Below are positions 18,226-27,745 of a DNA stretch of 51,124 bases, piece after piece. Source of the DNA: Clostridiaceae bacterium (lineage in GTDB: Bacteria > Bacillota > Clostridia > Acetivibrionales > DULL01); assembly GCA_012840395.1 (NCBI GenBank), contig DULL01000057.1, positions 1 through 51,124 on the forward strand. Direction: 5' to 3'. The position numbers were made by a program, and so were the translations under genes. How positions within the stretch are numbered: the first letter of the stretch is position 1; the number at the start of each line of letters is the position of its first letter. The notes under the pieces were generated by a model. The model saw nothing but the letters and a program-made list of their open reading frames with translations. It ran no database searches and had not been told where the DNA came from.

Positions 18226-19656
18226 TTATACGCGAACTTCAACGGATAATCCCAACAGGTTTTTATTTTTCTCCAGTAATGGATTCACATAGTTTTCGAT
18301 AAATTCTTCAGTCTGTGAGGGAGCGCATCCTATAAACTTTTTGATATCCAGTATCTCCTTAAGAGTTTCTTTGTCCAGGGAGAACTGAGGATCATTAAGA
18401 AGATTTTCCAGTAAATTATTATCCTCACCATAAATCTTTACACGCTGAGCAGCCTCTACTGAATATCTGCGGATAGCTTCATGTAATGCCTGACGGTCTC
18501 CACCACAGCTTACTGCATGCATAAGAATATTTTCACTGGCAATAAAGGGCATTTCCTCTGCAATATGTTTCTCCATAACTTTAGGATATATACGTCCTCC
18601 CCGAATTATATTTATAACAAGTGAAAGGATAGAATCTGTTGCAAGGAATGCCTCAGGAATGCAAATACGCCTGTTCGCAGAATCATCCAGTGTACGTTCC
18701 AGCCACTGGTTGGCTGCCGTAAAAGCAGGATTCTGGGAATTGGTAATAACATATCTTGCCAGTGAAACAATGCGCTCACATCTCATGGGATTACGCTTAT
18801 AGGCCATTGCTGATGAACCTACCTGTCCGGTTTCAAAAGGCTCATCAAATTCTTTTAAATGTGCAAGCAGCCGGAGGTCAGTGGCAAATTTTGATGCGCT
18901 TTGTGCAATTCCTGAAAGAACGTTAAGTATAAAAGAGTCTACTTTTCTGGTATAGGTTTGCCCGGAAACGGCTATACAATCTTTAAAGCCAACTTTTTCA
19001 GCTATTTTCTTTTCCAGTATCTTAACCTTTTCAATATCTCCATCGAAAAGTGCAAGGAAACTGGCTCCGGTCCCAGTGGTACCTTTACATCCCAGTAATT
19101 TAAGGTGAGATAGCTCAAAATCTAACCTTTCAAGATCAAACATGAAATCCTGAATCCATAAGGTTGCTCTTTTTCCAACCGTAGTGGGCTGAGCTGCCTG
19201 AAAATGTGTGTAGGCAAGAGTAGGAATGTCCTTGTATTTAATAGCAAATTCTGCAATAGCTGAAATTGCATTTATAAGCAATGTACGAATTTGCAACAAG
19301 CCTTCCCGCATTTGTATAATATCTGTATTATCTCCTACATAACAGGATGTTGCCCCTAAATGAATTATTGGTTTAGCCTTTGGGCAGACTTCTCCAAAGG
19401 CATGTACGTGAGCCATAACATCATGGCGCAGGATTTTTTCATATTTAGAGGCTGTATCATAGTCGATATCTGATACATGAGCTTTCATTTCAGCTATCTG
19501 TTCATCTGTTATTGGAAGCCCAAGTTCTTTCTCACTTTCTGCCAGGGCAATCCATAGCCTACGCCATGTTGAAAACTTAAAGTCAGGTGAAAATATATAT
19601 TGCATCTTTTCAGAAGAATAACGTGAACATAAAGGATTTTCGTATTTGGTTTTCAT
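18226..19656 (-). CDS. purB: Adenylosuccinate lyase
   Basis: Fumarase/aspartase superfamily enzyme acting twice in purine synthesis (SAICAR to AICAR and adenylosuccinate to AMP). It has 476 residues. The superfamily signature SSAMAYKRNPMRCE holds the flexible catalytic loop, and TTGTGASF and YTHFQAAQPTTVGKR are further family blocks. The start ATG follows AAAGGAG. It is the second gene of the guaA-led operon, so both branches from IMP (GMP and AMP) are co-transcribed here. Confidence 0.95.
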   Translation of the reverse strand: MKTKYENPLCSRYSSEKMQYIFSPDFKFSTWRRLWIALAESEKELGLPITDEQIAEMKAHVSDIDYDTASKYEKILRHDVMAHVHAFGEVCPKAKPIIHLGATSCYVGDNTDIIQMREGLLQIRTLLINAISAIAEFAIKYKDIPTLAYTHFQAAQPTTVGKRATLWIQDFMFDLERLDFELSHLKLLGCKGTTGTGASFLALFDGDIEKVKILEKKIAEKVGFKDCIAVSGQTYTRKVDSFILNVLSGIAQSASKFATDLRLLAHLKEFDEPFETGQVGSSAMAYKRNPMRCERIVSLARYVITNSQNPAFTAANQWLERTLDDSANRRICIPEAFLATDSILSLVINIIRGGRIYPKVMEKHIAEEMPFIASENILMHAVSCGGDRQALHEAIRRYSVEAAQRVKIYGEDNNLLENLLNDPQFSLDKETLKEILDIKKFIGCAPSQTEEFIENYVNPLLEKNKNLLGLSVEVRV

Positions 19657-19677
19657 ATTGACTCCTTTCTTTTATAC

Positions 19678-21204
19678 TTATTCCCATTCTATTGTTGCCG
19701 GAGGTTTGCCTGTAATATCATATACAACACGGTTTATGCCTTTAACTTCATTAGTTATCCTTGAAGATATCCGGCTAAGTAGTGAAAAGGGAAGTTTGGC
19801 GAATTCACATGTCATAAAATCATTGGTTCGTACTGCACGTACTGCAAGTGTATATTCATAGGTGCGTCCATCGCCCATTACACCTACGCTTTTTGTATCT
19901 GTCAGCACCGCAAAATATTGATCAACCTTACACCGTGAACTTTCTATTTCCTGCCGTAGTATAAAATCAGCTTCACGCAGCATAGAAAGTTTCTCTTCAG
20001 TTACTTTACCTATTATACGGATGGCTAGTCCCGGGCCGGGAAAAGGCTGACGGAATACGAGTTTTCGGGGAAGCCCCAACAAAAGGCCAAGTTTTCGCAC
20101 TTCATCCTTGAACAACCCACTGAGAGGCTCTATTATTCCTTGGAATTTAAGATCTTCAGGAAGACCTCCTACATTATGATGGCTTTTGATAGTAGCAGAT
20201 TTATTTTTACCTGATTCTACTATATCAGGATAGATAGTACCCTGAGCCAGAAATTCAGGGTAGCCGTGCTTTCTTGCCTCATCTTCAAAAGCTCTGGCAA
20301 ACTCATCTCCGATAAGTTTGCGTTTTGCTTCAGGGTCTGTAATACCTTTTATCCTTTCCATAAAACGTTCCTTTGCGTCTATATAGAAGACATTCAGATT
20401 TCTTTTTCTGAATGCTGTCCGGATTTCATCTGTTTCACCTTTGCGCATAAAGCCATGATCTATATAAATGCAGATCAATTGATTTTGAATGGCTTTAGAT
20501 AGAAGAGCAGCACACACAGAAGAGTCTACTCCTCCGGAAAGGCCCAATAAAACCCTTTTTTTCCCAATTCTCTCACGTACATTATTGATCTGACATTGCA
20601 GATAGTCTTCCACGGAATAGTCACCAATGGCCTTACAGATAACATAAAGAAAGTTTCTTAGAATTTGTTTCCCGTTAGTTGTGTTTTCTACTTCAGGATG
20701 GAACTGTAATCCATAAATTTGTTTTGAAGGATTCTCAAAGGCAGCAATGGAACAATGAGGTGTTTGCGCAATTGGATGAAACCCATCCGGAAGCTTTTCT
20801 ACCATGTCTGAATGACTCATTAGTACAGGCTGATTTCTGTCAAGACCGGAAAACAGTTCAGAAGACTGGTCAAGGCAACACATAACAACTCCATACTCAC
20901 TTTTTTCACAGGGAATTACTTTTCCTTTCAGAAGATGGCATATAAGCTGCATGCCATAGCAAATGCCCAGTATTGGAATCCCAAGGTTAAGAATTTCCGG
21001 CTGGCAGGTAGGTGCGCCTGGTTTGTAAACACTGTCGGGTCCTCCGGTGAAAATAATACCGATAGGATTAATACTTCTTATTTCATCAACTGTAATTGTA
21101 TTTGGCTTTATGATTGAGTACACTCCACACTCGCGAACCCGGCGTGCAATAAGTTCCTTATATTGGCCTCCGAAATCTATTATCAAAATAGTCTGATTAC
21201 TCAT
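19678..21204 (-). CDS. guaA: GMP synthase (glutamine-hydrolysing)
   Basis: Converts XMP to GMP using glutamine and ATP. The 508 residues comprise a class I glutamine amidotransferase domain with the nucleophile Cys82 in GICYGMQ and the His in LQFHPEVENT. An ATP-pyrophosphatase domain has the PP-loop GLSGGVDSS, and the C-terminal dimerisation domain ends in KPPATIEWE. The ATG at 21204 follows TTGGAGAG; an upstream in-frame ATG at 21252 lies inside a leader hairpin and would add a 16-residue tail absent from the family. It is the first gene of the minus-strand purine operon. Confidence 0.96.
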   Translation of the reverse strand: MSNQTILIIDFGGQYKELIARRVRECGVYSIIKPNTITVDEIRSINPIGIIFTGGPDSVYKPGAPTCQPEILNLGIPILGICYGMQLICHLLKGKVIPCEKSEYGVVMCCLDQSSELFSGLDRNQPVLMSHSDMVEKLPDGFHPIAQTPHCSIAAFENPSKQIYGLQFHPEVENTTNGKQILRNFLYVICKAIGDYSVEDYLQCQINNVRERIGKKRVLLGLSGGVDSSVCAALLSKAIQNQLICIYIDHGFMRKGETDEIRTAFRKRNLNVFYIDAKERFMERIKGITDPEAKRKLIGDEFARAFEDEARKHGYPEFLAQGTIYPDIVESGKNKSATIKSHHNVGGLPEDLKFQGIIEPLSGLFKDEVRKLGLLLGLPRKLVFRQPFPGPGLAIRIIGKVTEEKLSMLREADFILRQEIESSRCKVDQYFAVLTDTKSVGVMGDGRTYEYTLAVRAVRTNDFMTCEFAKLPFSLLSRISSRITNEVKGINRVVYDITGKPPATIEWE

Positions 21205-21230
21205 TTTTTCTCTCCAAGCAAAAAGATTAA

Positions 21231-21275
21231 GATCCATAATTTTCTGAATCATCTAATTAAAGAAGATTATGGATC
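21231..21275 (-). promoter_or_regulatory. Leader hairpin of the guaA operon
   Basis: A perfect 10-bp inverted repeat (GATCCATAAT at 21231-21240 and ATTATGGATC at 21266-21275) lies in the 5' leader, 27 bases ahead of the guaA start. Read on the minus strand it is followed by TTAATCTTTTT, so it may act as an attenuator. No purine-riboswitch core was recognised. Function is inference. Confidence 0.45.
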
Positions 21276-21360
21276 GAAAAATAAAAAACAGAATTATTTT
21301 AAGCAGAAATCTGTCTGTTTGTCCGTTAATGAGCACTGTTACTGCTGATATAACACGTAT

Positions 21361-21389
21361 AATATACTAAAATACCTGGGCTCTGTCAA
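21361..21389 (-). promoter_or_regulatory. Sigma-A promoter of the guaA-purBACF operon
   Basis: On the minus strand, TTGACA (21389-21384), 17-base spacer, TATATT (21366-21361). Transcription would begin near 21354 and give a leader of about 150 bases. This is among the clearest promoters in the window. Confidence 0.8.
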
Positions 21390-21480
21390 TGGTTTTTGCA
21401 GGATATAAATATAATTCTTGCATTATAAACATATTTTTAATATGATTTTGTTCGGGCAATTATATAAATTGAAGTTTACT

Positions 21481-21540
21481 TTTAACTAAAATTCATTTGA
21501 CTTAACCAAAATTAACTCGACTTAACTAAAATCAACTCGA
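21481..21540. repeat. Three 20-bp tandem direct repeats
   Basis: Three adjoining 20-base units (21481-21500, 21501-21520, 21521-21540) share the pattern TTAACTAAAAT followed by an A/T stretch ending in TCGA or TTGA; the last two differ at only a few positions. They lie between the divergent guaA promoter and the 88-aa gene. The regular 20-base spacing (about two helical turns) suggests protein-binding sites, but no regulator is identified. Confidence 0.65.
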
Positions 21541-21710
21541 CACAGCTTCATTTATGAGAGGTAAAAGTCATATCCCAATTGCATATGTTTTAAACTTCAA
21601 AGGTAAAAGAACCTATGTTCGCATATAAATATAATGCCATATATGGTATTATAAAACAATAAGATATTTTTGCTCGAGTAATTCTTGTGTATCAACAGAG
21701 GTGGATTATT

Positions 21711-21977
21711 TTGAAACTAAACGGTAAATTAATTCAAGGTACAAAAATATTAAAGGAAGCAACAGTAGAGTCAAAACCCCATGAAAAAGAAAATTCTTTT
21801 AGAGAAACTCTGGAAGAATGCTTAATTTCTGTATGCAAAGAATTGGATATTCAGGTGCCAATATGGCTTAAGAAAAACACAACCGAGTTTGTAAATTATG
21901 GCAGAACCTCTTTTACTGAAGAGCAATTTATTGAAAAAGTTAATTTTCAAAGACTAGAAATCAAATACATTAGGTAA
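21711..21977 (+). CDS. Small protein of unknown function
   Basis: 88 residues from a TTG start at 21711, chosen because GAGGTGG lies 5 bases ahead; an upstream in-frame start at 21687 has none. The protein is mostly charged and helical, beginning MKLNGKLIQGTKIL, with two cysteines around residues 38-43 (ECLISVCKE). No membrane segment and no recognised domain are seen. It ends 76 bases before the flavoprotein gene on the same strand, and may share its transcript. Three tandem repeats lie upstream. Confidence 0.75.
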   Translation: MKLNGKLIQGTKILKEATVESKPHEKENSFRETLEECLISVCKELDIQVPIWLKKNTTEFVNYGRTSFTEEQFIEKVNFQRLEIKYIR

Positions 21978-22053
21978 GCCTGGATATTATCATATAAATC
22001 TGACTGACATGTACTTAATATAGCAGATGAGAATATATTAAGGGGGTAAGGTC

Positions 22054-23751
22054 ATGAGTTTAAAGGTAGAATATGAATGCACAACTGATATTTTAATTAT
22101 CGGTGGAGGAGCAGCAGGGATAAAGGCCGCTATTAAAGCCGTAGAAAGTGGAGCAGAGGTTCTTATTGTTTCAAAATTCCCTTTTGGCCGCACTGGAGCG
22201 ACTTTCTATCCAGGAACACCTGGCTGGGGTATGAACGCAATTATATTCGAAGGAGATTCGGCTGATTATTACTATGAAGAAATTTTGGAGGCAGGAGCAG
22301 GAGCTGCAAACAGATCTCTTGCCAGAATACTGGCGGATGAATGCACAGCACGTTTTCATGAATTGGAGGATTATGGTCTTGAATTTTCAAAGGATCCCCT
22401 GACAGGGGAATACAATGGTGTAATACCTTGTTTCGGAAAGAGAAAAAGAGGATCTTCTACATATGGTATGGATAAAATACGGAACGTCATGTGGACTCAG
22501 TTAAAAAAGCTAAATGTGTCCGTAAGGACAGGTATTAATATAATTTCACTCGTCATGGACGGAGAAACTTGCGTTGGAGCAGTTGGCTTTGACGAACTTT
22601 CCCATGTAGTTTTCTTCCGCTCAAAAGCTGTAATACTCTGTACCGGAGGGGGATGCGGCATATATAAATATGGCCTTGCGACTCCTGACCAGACTGGTGA
22701 CGGGTATATGCTTGCCCTTGACGCTGGCGCTAGATTAACCAATCTGGAATTTATACAGTTTATACCCGGACTTACTTGGCCTGTAAAGAAGCTTTTATTC
22801 CAGGAAAAGAACTTAGATACAATACCAACCTTTACAAATAGAAATGGAGAAGATATATTAAAAAAATACCTTCCTTCCAACATTTCTGTTGAACATTGCC
22901 TTATTGAAAGAGCAAAACATGGTCCTTTTAGCAATGCCACAATAAGCCGTTATTTAGATATCGCAATGTATGAGGAATGGCTGAAGGGTTTGGCTTTTGA
23001 TTCCGGCGGAATACATGTCCATTATTCTCCCAAAGTACTGGAAGATAAGCGTTGGGTAATTACTGCGTGGCTGAACTGGATGAATGAGAGAGGAGTGGAC
23101 CCAGTAGGTCAGGGATTTGATATGATTCCTCATGCCCAGTGTTTTAATGGCGGAATATATATAACAGAGGATGCAGGCACAGGAGTTCCGGGACTTTATG
23201 CTGCCGGAGAAACTGCAGGGGGACCTCATGGTGCAGACAGGCTTGGAGGAGCAGCCATAGCTGCTACACAAGTATTCGGAGCCCGGGCGGGTTTATATGC
23301 TGCCAAATATGCAGCAGGCAGGACCCACAGCCAGTTAAGCATTAAAGATGCCGAAGCTTCTGTTTATGACCGTTATCAGAAAAAAGGAGGCGGAATAGTT
23401 GATATTAAAAAAGCCTTTGAAGAAATCCGTGAAATAATGTGGAGAAATGGGGCTATAGTAAGAAATGAAGTCAGATGCAGGGAAGGCCTTGCCCAGATAA
23501 GCAGGATAGAATCTGCTTTTAATCCTATGGCTCACTTTGAGAAAGGCTGTCAGATAAGAAATGTAAGTGAATTATGCAGTTATATTGAATTAGGTAAGTG
23601 TATTCTCCAGCTTATTGCCTACAGAAAAGAAAGCAGAGGTCCTCATTATAGGGATGACTACCCTGAAATGAATGATGCCTACAGAGGAATGGCTACCATT
23701 TATAAGAAGGAAGGAGAAATAAAAATTGACTTTATCAGGGCAGATTATTAA
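22054..23751 (+). CDS. FAD-binding fumarate reductase/succinate dehydrogenase-like flavoprotein
   Basis: A 565-residue FAD-dependent oxidoreductase of the SdhA/FrdA/NadB group. The dinucleotide-binding GGGAAG is at residues 17-22. The substrate/FAD blocks include GWGMNA, HAQCFNGGIYI, GLYAAGETAGG and PHGADRLGGAAIAATQVFGARAG, and the C-terminal ESRGPHYRDDYPE is typical. No iron-sulfur or cytochrome partner gene is adjacent, so it acts alone or with a distant partner. Candidates are a fumarate-reductase-like, aspartate-oxidase-like or other alpha,beta-enoate-reducing activity; sequence reading alone cannot decide. The start ATG follows AAGGGGGTAAGG. Confidence 0.85.
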   Translation: MSLKVEYECTTDILIIGGGAAGIKAAIKAVESGAEVLIVSKFPFGRTGATFYPGTPGWGMNAIIFEGDSADYYYEEILEAGAGAANRSLARILADECTARFHELEDYGLEFSKDPLTGEYNGVIPCFGKRKRGSSTYGMDKIRNVMWTQLKKLNVSVRTGINIISLVMDGETCVGAVGFDELSHVVFFRSKAVILCTGGGCGIYKYGLATPDQTGDGYMLALDAGARLTNLEFIQFIPGLTWPVKKLLFQEKNLDTIPTFTNRNGEDILKKYLPSNISVEHCLIERAKHGPFSNATISRYLDIAMYEEWLKGLAFDSGGIHVHYSPKVLEDKRWVITAWLNWMNERGVDPVGQGFDMIPHAQCFNGGIYITEDAGTGVPGLYAAGETAGGPHGADRLGGAAIAATQVFGARAGLYAAKYAAGRTHSQLSIKDAEASVYDRYQKKGGGIVDIKKAFEEIREIMWRNGAIVRNEVRCREGLAQISRIESAFNPMAHFEKGCQIRNVSELCSYIELGKCILQLIAYRKESRGPHYRDDYPEMNDAYRGMATIYKKEGEIKIDFIRADY

Positions 23752-23773
23752 TGAGGAAGCAAGGAATCATTAA

Positions 23774-23804
23774 GGCAGTCGCCCATTTACAAAGGGCCAT
23801 TGCC
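23774..23804. repeat. Hairpin after the flavoprotein gene
   Basis: GGCA and GCCC (23774-23777, 23781-23784) pair with GGGC and TGCC (23794-23797, 23801-23804 by position) around an ATTTACAAA loop, with a 3x3 internal bulge. No T-run follows. It is probably a transcript-end or stability structure in the 208-base gap before the aldo/keto reductase gene. Confidence 0.4.
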
Positions 23805-23959
23805 TATTTGCGGCAGGCACATTGAAAACAGCAGCATTAATTCATATAATAAAAATATACAGATATAAAAAACATACAGAGTATAAAGCACAAAATAATA
23901 AGAAGCATAAATTTACATACAACATAGTTTATGCTTGATGCCATTGAGGAGATGAAAAA

Positions 23960-24970
23960 ATGAAATACGGAATTCTAGGTACTACCGGACTTAAAGTATC
24001 TTTAATCGGCTTTGGGGGTATACCTATTCAAAGATGTTCAAAGGAAGAAGCAGTCAAAACTATTTCCAGAGCCCAGGAACTAGGAGTAAATTTTATTGAT
24101 ACCGCAAGGGGGTACACAGTATCTGAAAGTTATATTGGAGAGGCGTTGAAAGGCAATAGAGACAAGTGGATAATTGCCAGCAAGTCAATGGCCAGGGACA
24201 GAAACTCCATGGATAAAGATATTGAGACTACCTTGAAGAACCTTAATACCGATTACATTGATTTATATCAATTACATAATGTAAGAACAGAAGAGGAGCT
24301 TAATAAAGTATTAGATGAAGAGGGCGCATACCGCTCACTGGAAAGAGCTAAGGAGAAAGGGTTGATAGGCCATATTGGCATAACATCCCACAGTGTGGAT
24401 GCTCTTGAACTTGCTTTGGATACCGGCAAATTTGAAACTATAATGTATCCTTATAATATAGTTGAAACTCAGGCGAGGGCTTTATTTAAAAGAGCATCAG
24501 GACTTGGTGTAGGAGTAATAGCAATGAAACCTCTTGCAGGTGGACTTTTACAGGATGTTTTGCTGGCTTTGAAGTTTGTGCTGGAAAACCAGGACATTAG
24601 TGTAGCTATCCCCGGCATGGCTACTGTTGAGGAGTTGGAAGCCAATTTAAAGGTGTTTGACAATGATATGTTCCTTTCGGAGGATGAAAAGATTAAAGTA
24701 CAAAAAATGGCTGAGGAACTTGGATCTGATTTTTGCAGAAGATGCGGATATTGCCAGCCTTGTCCTGCAGGGATTGATATGCCGTCTATATTCACATTTC
24801 AGGCCTATAAAGAAAGATATGACCTTGCTGACTGGGCAGAGGGGAGATATTTCAATCTGAAAAAAACGGCAAAGGATTGCGCCAAATGCGGTGAATGTGA
24901 AACAAAGTGCCCATACAATCTGCCAATAAGGAATATGCTGGAAAAAGTGAAAGAAGTATTTGGAGGATAA
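23960..24970 (+). CDS. Aldo/keto reductase with C-terminal ferredoxin-like [4Fe-4S] region
   Basis: A 336-residue protein. Residues 1-255 form an AKR TIM barrel with the catalytic tetrad Asp47, Tyr52, Lys75 and His106 (FIDTARGY, ASKS, QLHN). Residues about 250-320 carry two cysteine clusters, CRRCGYCQPCP and CAKCGECETKCP, of the type that binds iron-sulfur clusters. Such AKR-ferredoxin fusions are common in anaerobes and are thought to couple NAD(P)H or ferredoxin to carbonyl reduction; the substrate is unknown. The start ATG follows GAGGAG. Confidence 0.93.
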   Translation: MKYGILGTTGLKVSLIGFGGIPIQRCSKEEAVKTISRAQELGVNFIDTARGYTVSESYIGEALKGNRDKWIIASKSMARDRNSMDKDIETTLKNLNTDYIDLYQLHNVRTEEELNKVLDEEGAYRSLERAKEKGLIGHIGITSHSVDALELALDTGKFETIMYPYNIVETQARALFKRASGLGVGVIAMKPLAGGLLQDVLLALKFVLENQDISVAIPGMATVEELEANLKVFDNDMFLSEDEKIKVQKMAEELGSDFCRRCGYCQPCPAGIDMPSIFTFQAYKERYDLADWAEGRYFNLKKTAKDCAKCGECETKCPYNLPIRNMLEKVKEVFGG

Positions 24971-25082
24971 TTGATTTTTAATAATAAAAAATAAAAATAA
25001 AAAACTTAAAAAACTGAATGAAATAAGAAAGAAATAAGAACAAGAAAAAATGAACAAGAGAAATTACAGGAGGTTGAGACAG

Positions 25083-26621
25083 GTGTTAAGCCAGGAATGG
25101 AAAGAATTACAAAATGGAAGTGATATACGAGGAGTTGCTTTGGAGGGTGTTGAAGGAGAGAAGGTTAACCTTACTCCGGAAAAATGCAGAAGAATTGCCT
25201 GTGCTTTCGGTATATGGCTTTCAAGGAATAAAGGCAAGGGTTTACAGGACTTGCGGGTTTCTATTGGAAATGATTCAAGGTTATCTGCCCAGTCACTCAG
25301 AGAGGCAGCAATTGAAGGTTTGACTGGCATGGGTATAAAAGTTTTTAATTTTGGATTATCTTCTACTCCGGCGATGTTTATGTCCACTATTTTTGAGGGA
25401 TACCAGTATGATGGTGCAATAATGCTTACAGCAAGCCATCTTCCCTTTAACAGAAATGGAATGAAATTCTTTACCCGGGAGGGAGGCCTTGAAAAACAAG
25501 ATATTACTGCTATTTTGGAGTTGGCAGAGACAGAAGAGTTTCCGGAGGCAAAATTTAAAGGGACTGTTCAGGAAGTGGATTTTATATCAGTTTATGCAAA
25601 AGACCTGGTGGAGAAAATCCGGAAAGGCGCGAATGACCCTGAGAATTATGAGCAGCCATTAAAAGGACTACGGATTATAGTTGATGCAGGAAATGGCGCC
25701 GGAGGTTTTTTTGCGAGTAAAGTTCTTGAGCCATTAGGAGCAGATACCAAAGGGAGCCAGTTCCTTGAACCTGACGGTTCATTCCCGAATCATATACCAA
25801 ACCCTGAAGATAAAAAAGCAATTGAATCTATAAAAGAGGCAGTCCTTAAAAATAAGGCCGATTTTGGAATAATTTTTGATACAGATGTAGACAGGGCAGG
25901 AGCGGTAGATAAAAACGGAAAAGAAATCAACAGGAACAGAATTATTGCCCTAATGGCTTCTATCGTCCTTGAAGAGCATCCGTCCTCTGTGATTGTTACC
26001 GATTCAATAACTTCTGACGAATTAAAAGTTTTCATTGAAGAAAAACTGGGAGGAATACACCATAGATTTAAAAGAGGATACAAAAATGTTATTAATGAAG
26101 CTATAAGACTAAACAATGAGGGCAAAGAATGCCATTTGGCAATAGAAACTTCAGGCCATGGTGCTCTTAAGGAAAACTATTTCCTTGATGATGGTGCATA
26201 TCTTATTGCGAAAATACTTATTAAAATATCAAAGCTCAAGAGAATAGGAAAAACTGTGGATATTCTGCTGGAAGAGCTGGAGGAACCTGCAGAAGCAAAA
26301 GAGTTCAGAATGAATATATTAGAAAAAGATTTTAAAACTTATGGCAATAAAATAATCGAAGATTTAACTAAATATGCTGATGAGAAAGAAGGCTGGATGC
26401 CTGCCGCGGAAAATTATGAAGGAATAAGGGTTTCTTTTGGGAAAAATGAAGGAGATGGATGGTTCCTGCTAAGAATGTCTTTACATGATCCCTTAATGCC
26501 TCTGAATATTGAATCCAGGGTTTCCGGAGGAATAAAGACCATAGCTTCCAAACTGGTTCCATTTTTAAGTAATTATTCACAATTGGACATAATTCCACTA
26601 AAAAAATATTTGAATGAATAA
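25083..26621 (+). CDS. Phosphohexomutase (phosphomannomutase/phosphoglucomutase family)
   Basis: 512 residues of the alpha-D-phosphohexomutase family, which interconverts hexose 1- and 6-phosphates. The phosphoserine loop is TASHLP (Ser118) where most members have TASHNP. The Mg-binding loop DTDVDR has Asp266, 268 and 270. A sugar-specificity loop ETSGHGAL and a C-terminal phosphate-binding domain (ESRVSGG) follow. GTG 25083 is chosen because AGGAGG at 25068-25073 lies 9 bases ahead; an ATG at 25050 would add 11 basic residues. Whether it prefers glucose, mannose or glucosamine phosphates cannot be read from the sequence. Confidence 0.9.
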   Translation: MLSQEWKELQNGSDIRGVALEGVEGEKVNLTPEKCRRIACAFGIWLSRNKGKGLQDLRVSIGNDSRLSAQSLREAAIEGLTGMGIKVFNFGLSSTPAMFMSTIFEGYQYDGAIMLTASHLPFNRNGMKFFTREGGLEKQDITAILELAETEEFPEAKFKGTVQEVDFISVYAKDLVEKIRKGANDPENYEQPLKGLRIIVDAGNGAGGFFASKVLEPLGADTKGSQFLEPDGSFPNHIPNPEDKKAIESIKEAVLKNKADFGIIFDTDVDRAGAVDKNGKEINRNRIIALMASIVLEEHPSSVIVTDSITSDELKVFIEEKLGGIHHRFKRGYKNVINEAIRLNNEGKECHLAIETSGHGALKENYFLDDGAYLIAKILIKISKLKRIGKTVDILLEELEEPAEAKEFRMNILEKDFKTYGNKIIEDLTKYADEKEGWMPAAENYEGIRVSFGKNEGDGWFLLRMSLHDPLMPLNIESRVSGGIKTIASKLVPFLSNYSQLDIIPLKKYLNE

Positions 26622-26664
26622 CCTGATTTTTTCTTCCTTTAAATTAATAATGGGGGTGCTGCGT

Positions 26665-27675
26665 GTGAAGAGGTTAGGAATTATTGGTACCGGGATAATA
26701 GCTCATGAGAATTATAAAGGTATTGAGCAGACAGGCAAGGCTGAGGTCGTTGCCCTTTGCAACAGAACATACAGTAAGGGAGTGGACTTTGCCAATAAAT
26801 ACGGCCTTAAATGTCCGGTATATTCCGATTACCGTAAGATGGTAGATGAAGTGAAACCTGATATTGTCTTAATAAATACACCTCATGACCTGCATGAAGA
26901 GATGTTTATTTATTGTGCGGACAGGAAAATTGACATAATAATTGAAAAACCTCTTTCGGATACCGCAGCATCTTCTGAAGCTATTGTAGAATCTGCAAAT
27001 AAAAATGGTATTAAGGCAGCAGTATGCCATACTCAGAGATTTAATACAGCTTTTATTACAGCAAAGAAATTTATTAAAAATAATAATCTGGGTAAATTGA
27101 TAGCCATTAGCGACTTTATTACATACAATTACTTCTGGGAAGGAAGGCCGGAGTGGTTTCTTGAGCCTGCAAGGGCCGGAGGAGGAATTGTAATGAACTA
27201 TGGAGTCCACCAGTTTGACAGGGTACATTATATGGCTGAAGGAAAAACGGTAAGCCTTTTTGCCCATATTGACTGGGAGAAAGAAGGAATTGCCGTGGAC
27301 AGCTCCTACCAGATAATGGGTATAATGGATAACGGAGTGACCTATACAATTGCTTGTACAGGATATACAGGACCATTTGCCAACGGAATGGAGCTGCGTT
27401 TTACAGGTGGTATCTTAAGGGTGTATCTTTGCGATACCGGCATAGAATCCTATGGCGTGTATTATGGTGATAATAATTTTAAAAACTTTGTGAAACTTCC
27501 TCTGGTTGAGAGTGAAAACAGACCGTATTATAATGAGATGAAAGCCATAATGGATTACATGGAGGGAAGCACAGAGGAAACTCCTGTAAGCGTTGAATAT
27601 GCTGCCCAAATGGTAAAGTTGGTAGAGGCAGCCAAAATGTCACATGAGCGGCAAGTTTCAATTAATACATTATAA
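26665..27675 (+). CDS. Gfo/Idh/MocA-family oxidoreductase
   Basis: 336 residues with an N-terminal Rossmann fold (RLGIIGTGIIAHENY), the family EKP motif in IIIEKPLSDT, and a C-terminal domain including GGGIVMNYGVHQFD. These enzymes oxidise or reduce sugars or inositol-like substrates with NAD(P); the substrate here is unknown. The frame is open from 26614 inside the preceding gene, but GGGGGTG at 26652-26658 lies 6 bases before GTG 26665, and that start puts the Rossmann motif at the very N-terminus as usual. It directly follows the phosphohexomutase, so the two may share a transcript. Confidence 0.9.
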   Translation: MKRLGIIGTGIIAHENYKGIEQTGKAEVVALCNRTYSKGVDFANKYGLKCPVYSDYRKMVDEVKPDIVLINTPHDLHEEMFIYCADRKIDIIIEKPLSDTAASSEAIVESANKNGIKAAVCHTQRFNTAFITAKKFIKNNNLGKLIAISDFITYNYFWEGRPEWFLEPARAGGGIVMNYGVHQFDRVHYMAEGKTVSLFAHIDWEKEGIAVDSSYQIMGIMDNGVTYTIACTGYTGPFANGMELRFTGGILRVYLCDTGIESYGVYYGDNNFKNFVKLPLVESENRPYYNEMKAIMDYMEGSTEETPVSVEYAAQMVKLVEAAKMSHERQVSINTL

Positions 27676-27745
27676 ATTTCAACTCGTATAAATTATTATT
27701 TTCCTTCATATATTTACTAAGTGAAATATATGGAGGAGAGGAACT

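Noticed and set aside
21205-21354. Purine riboswitch in the guaA leader
   Set aside because: The conserved aptamer blocks of the purine class were not found on the minus strand; only a simple hairpin is visible.
21481-21540. CRISPR array
   Set aside because: The three 20-base units adjoin directly with no spacers, are imperfect, and no cas gene is nearby.
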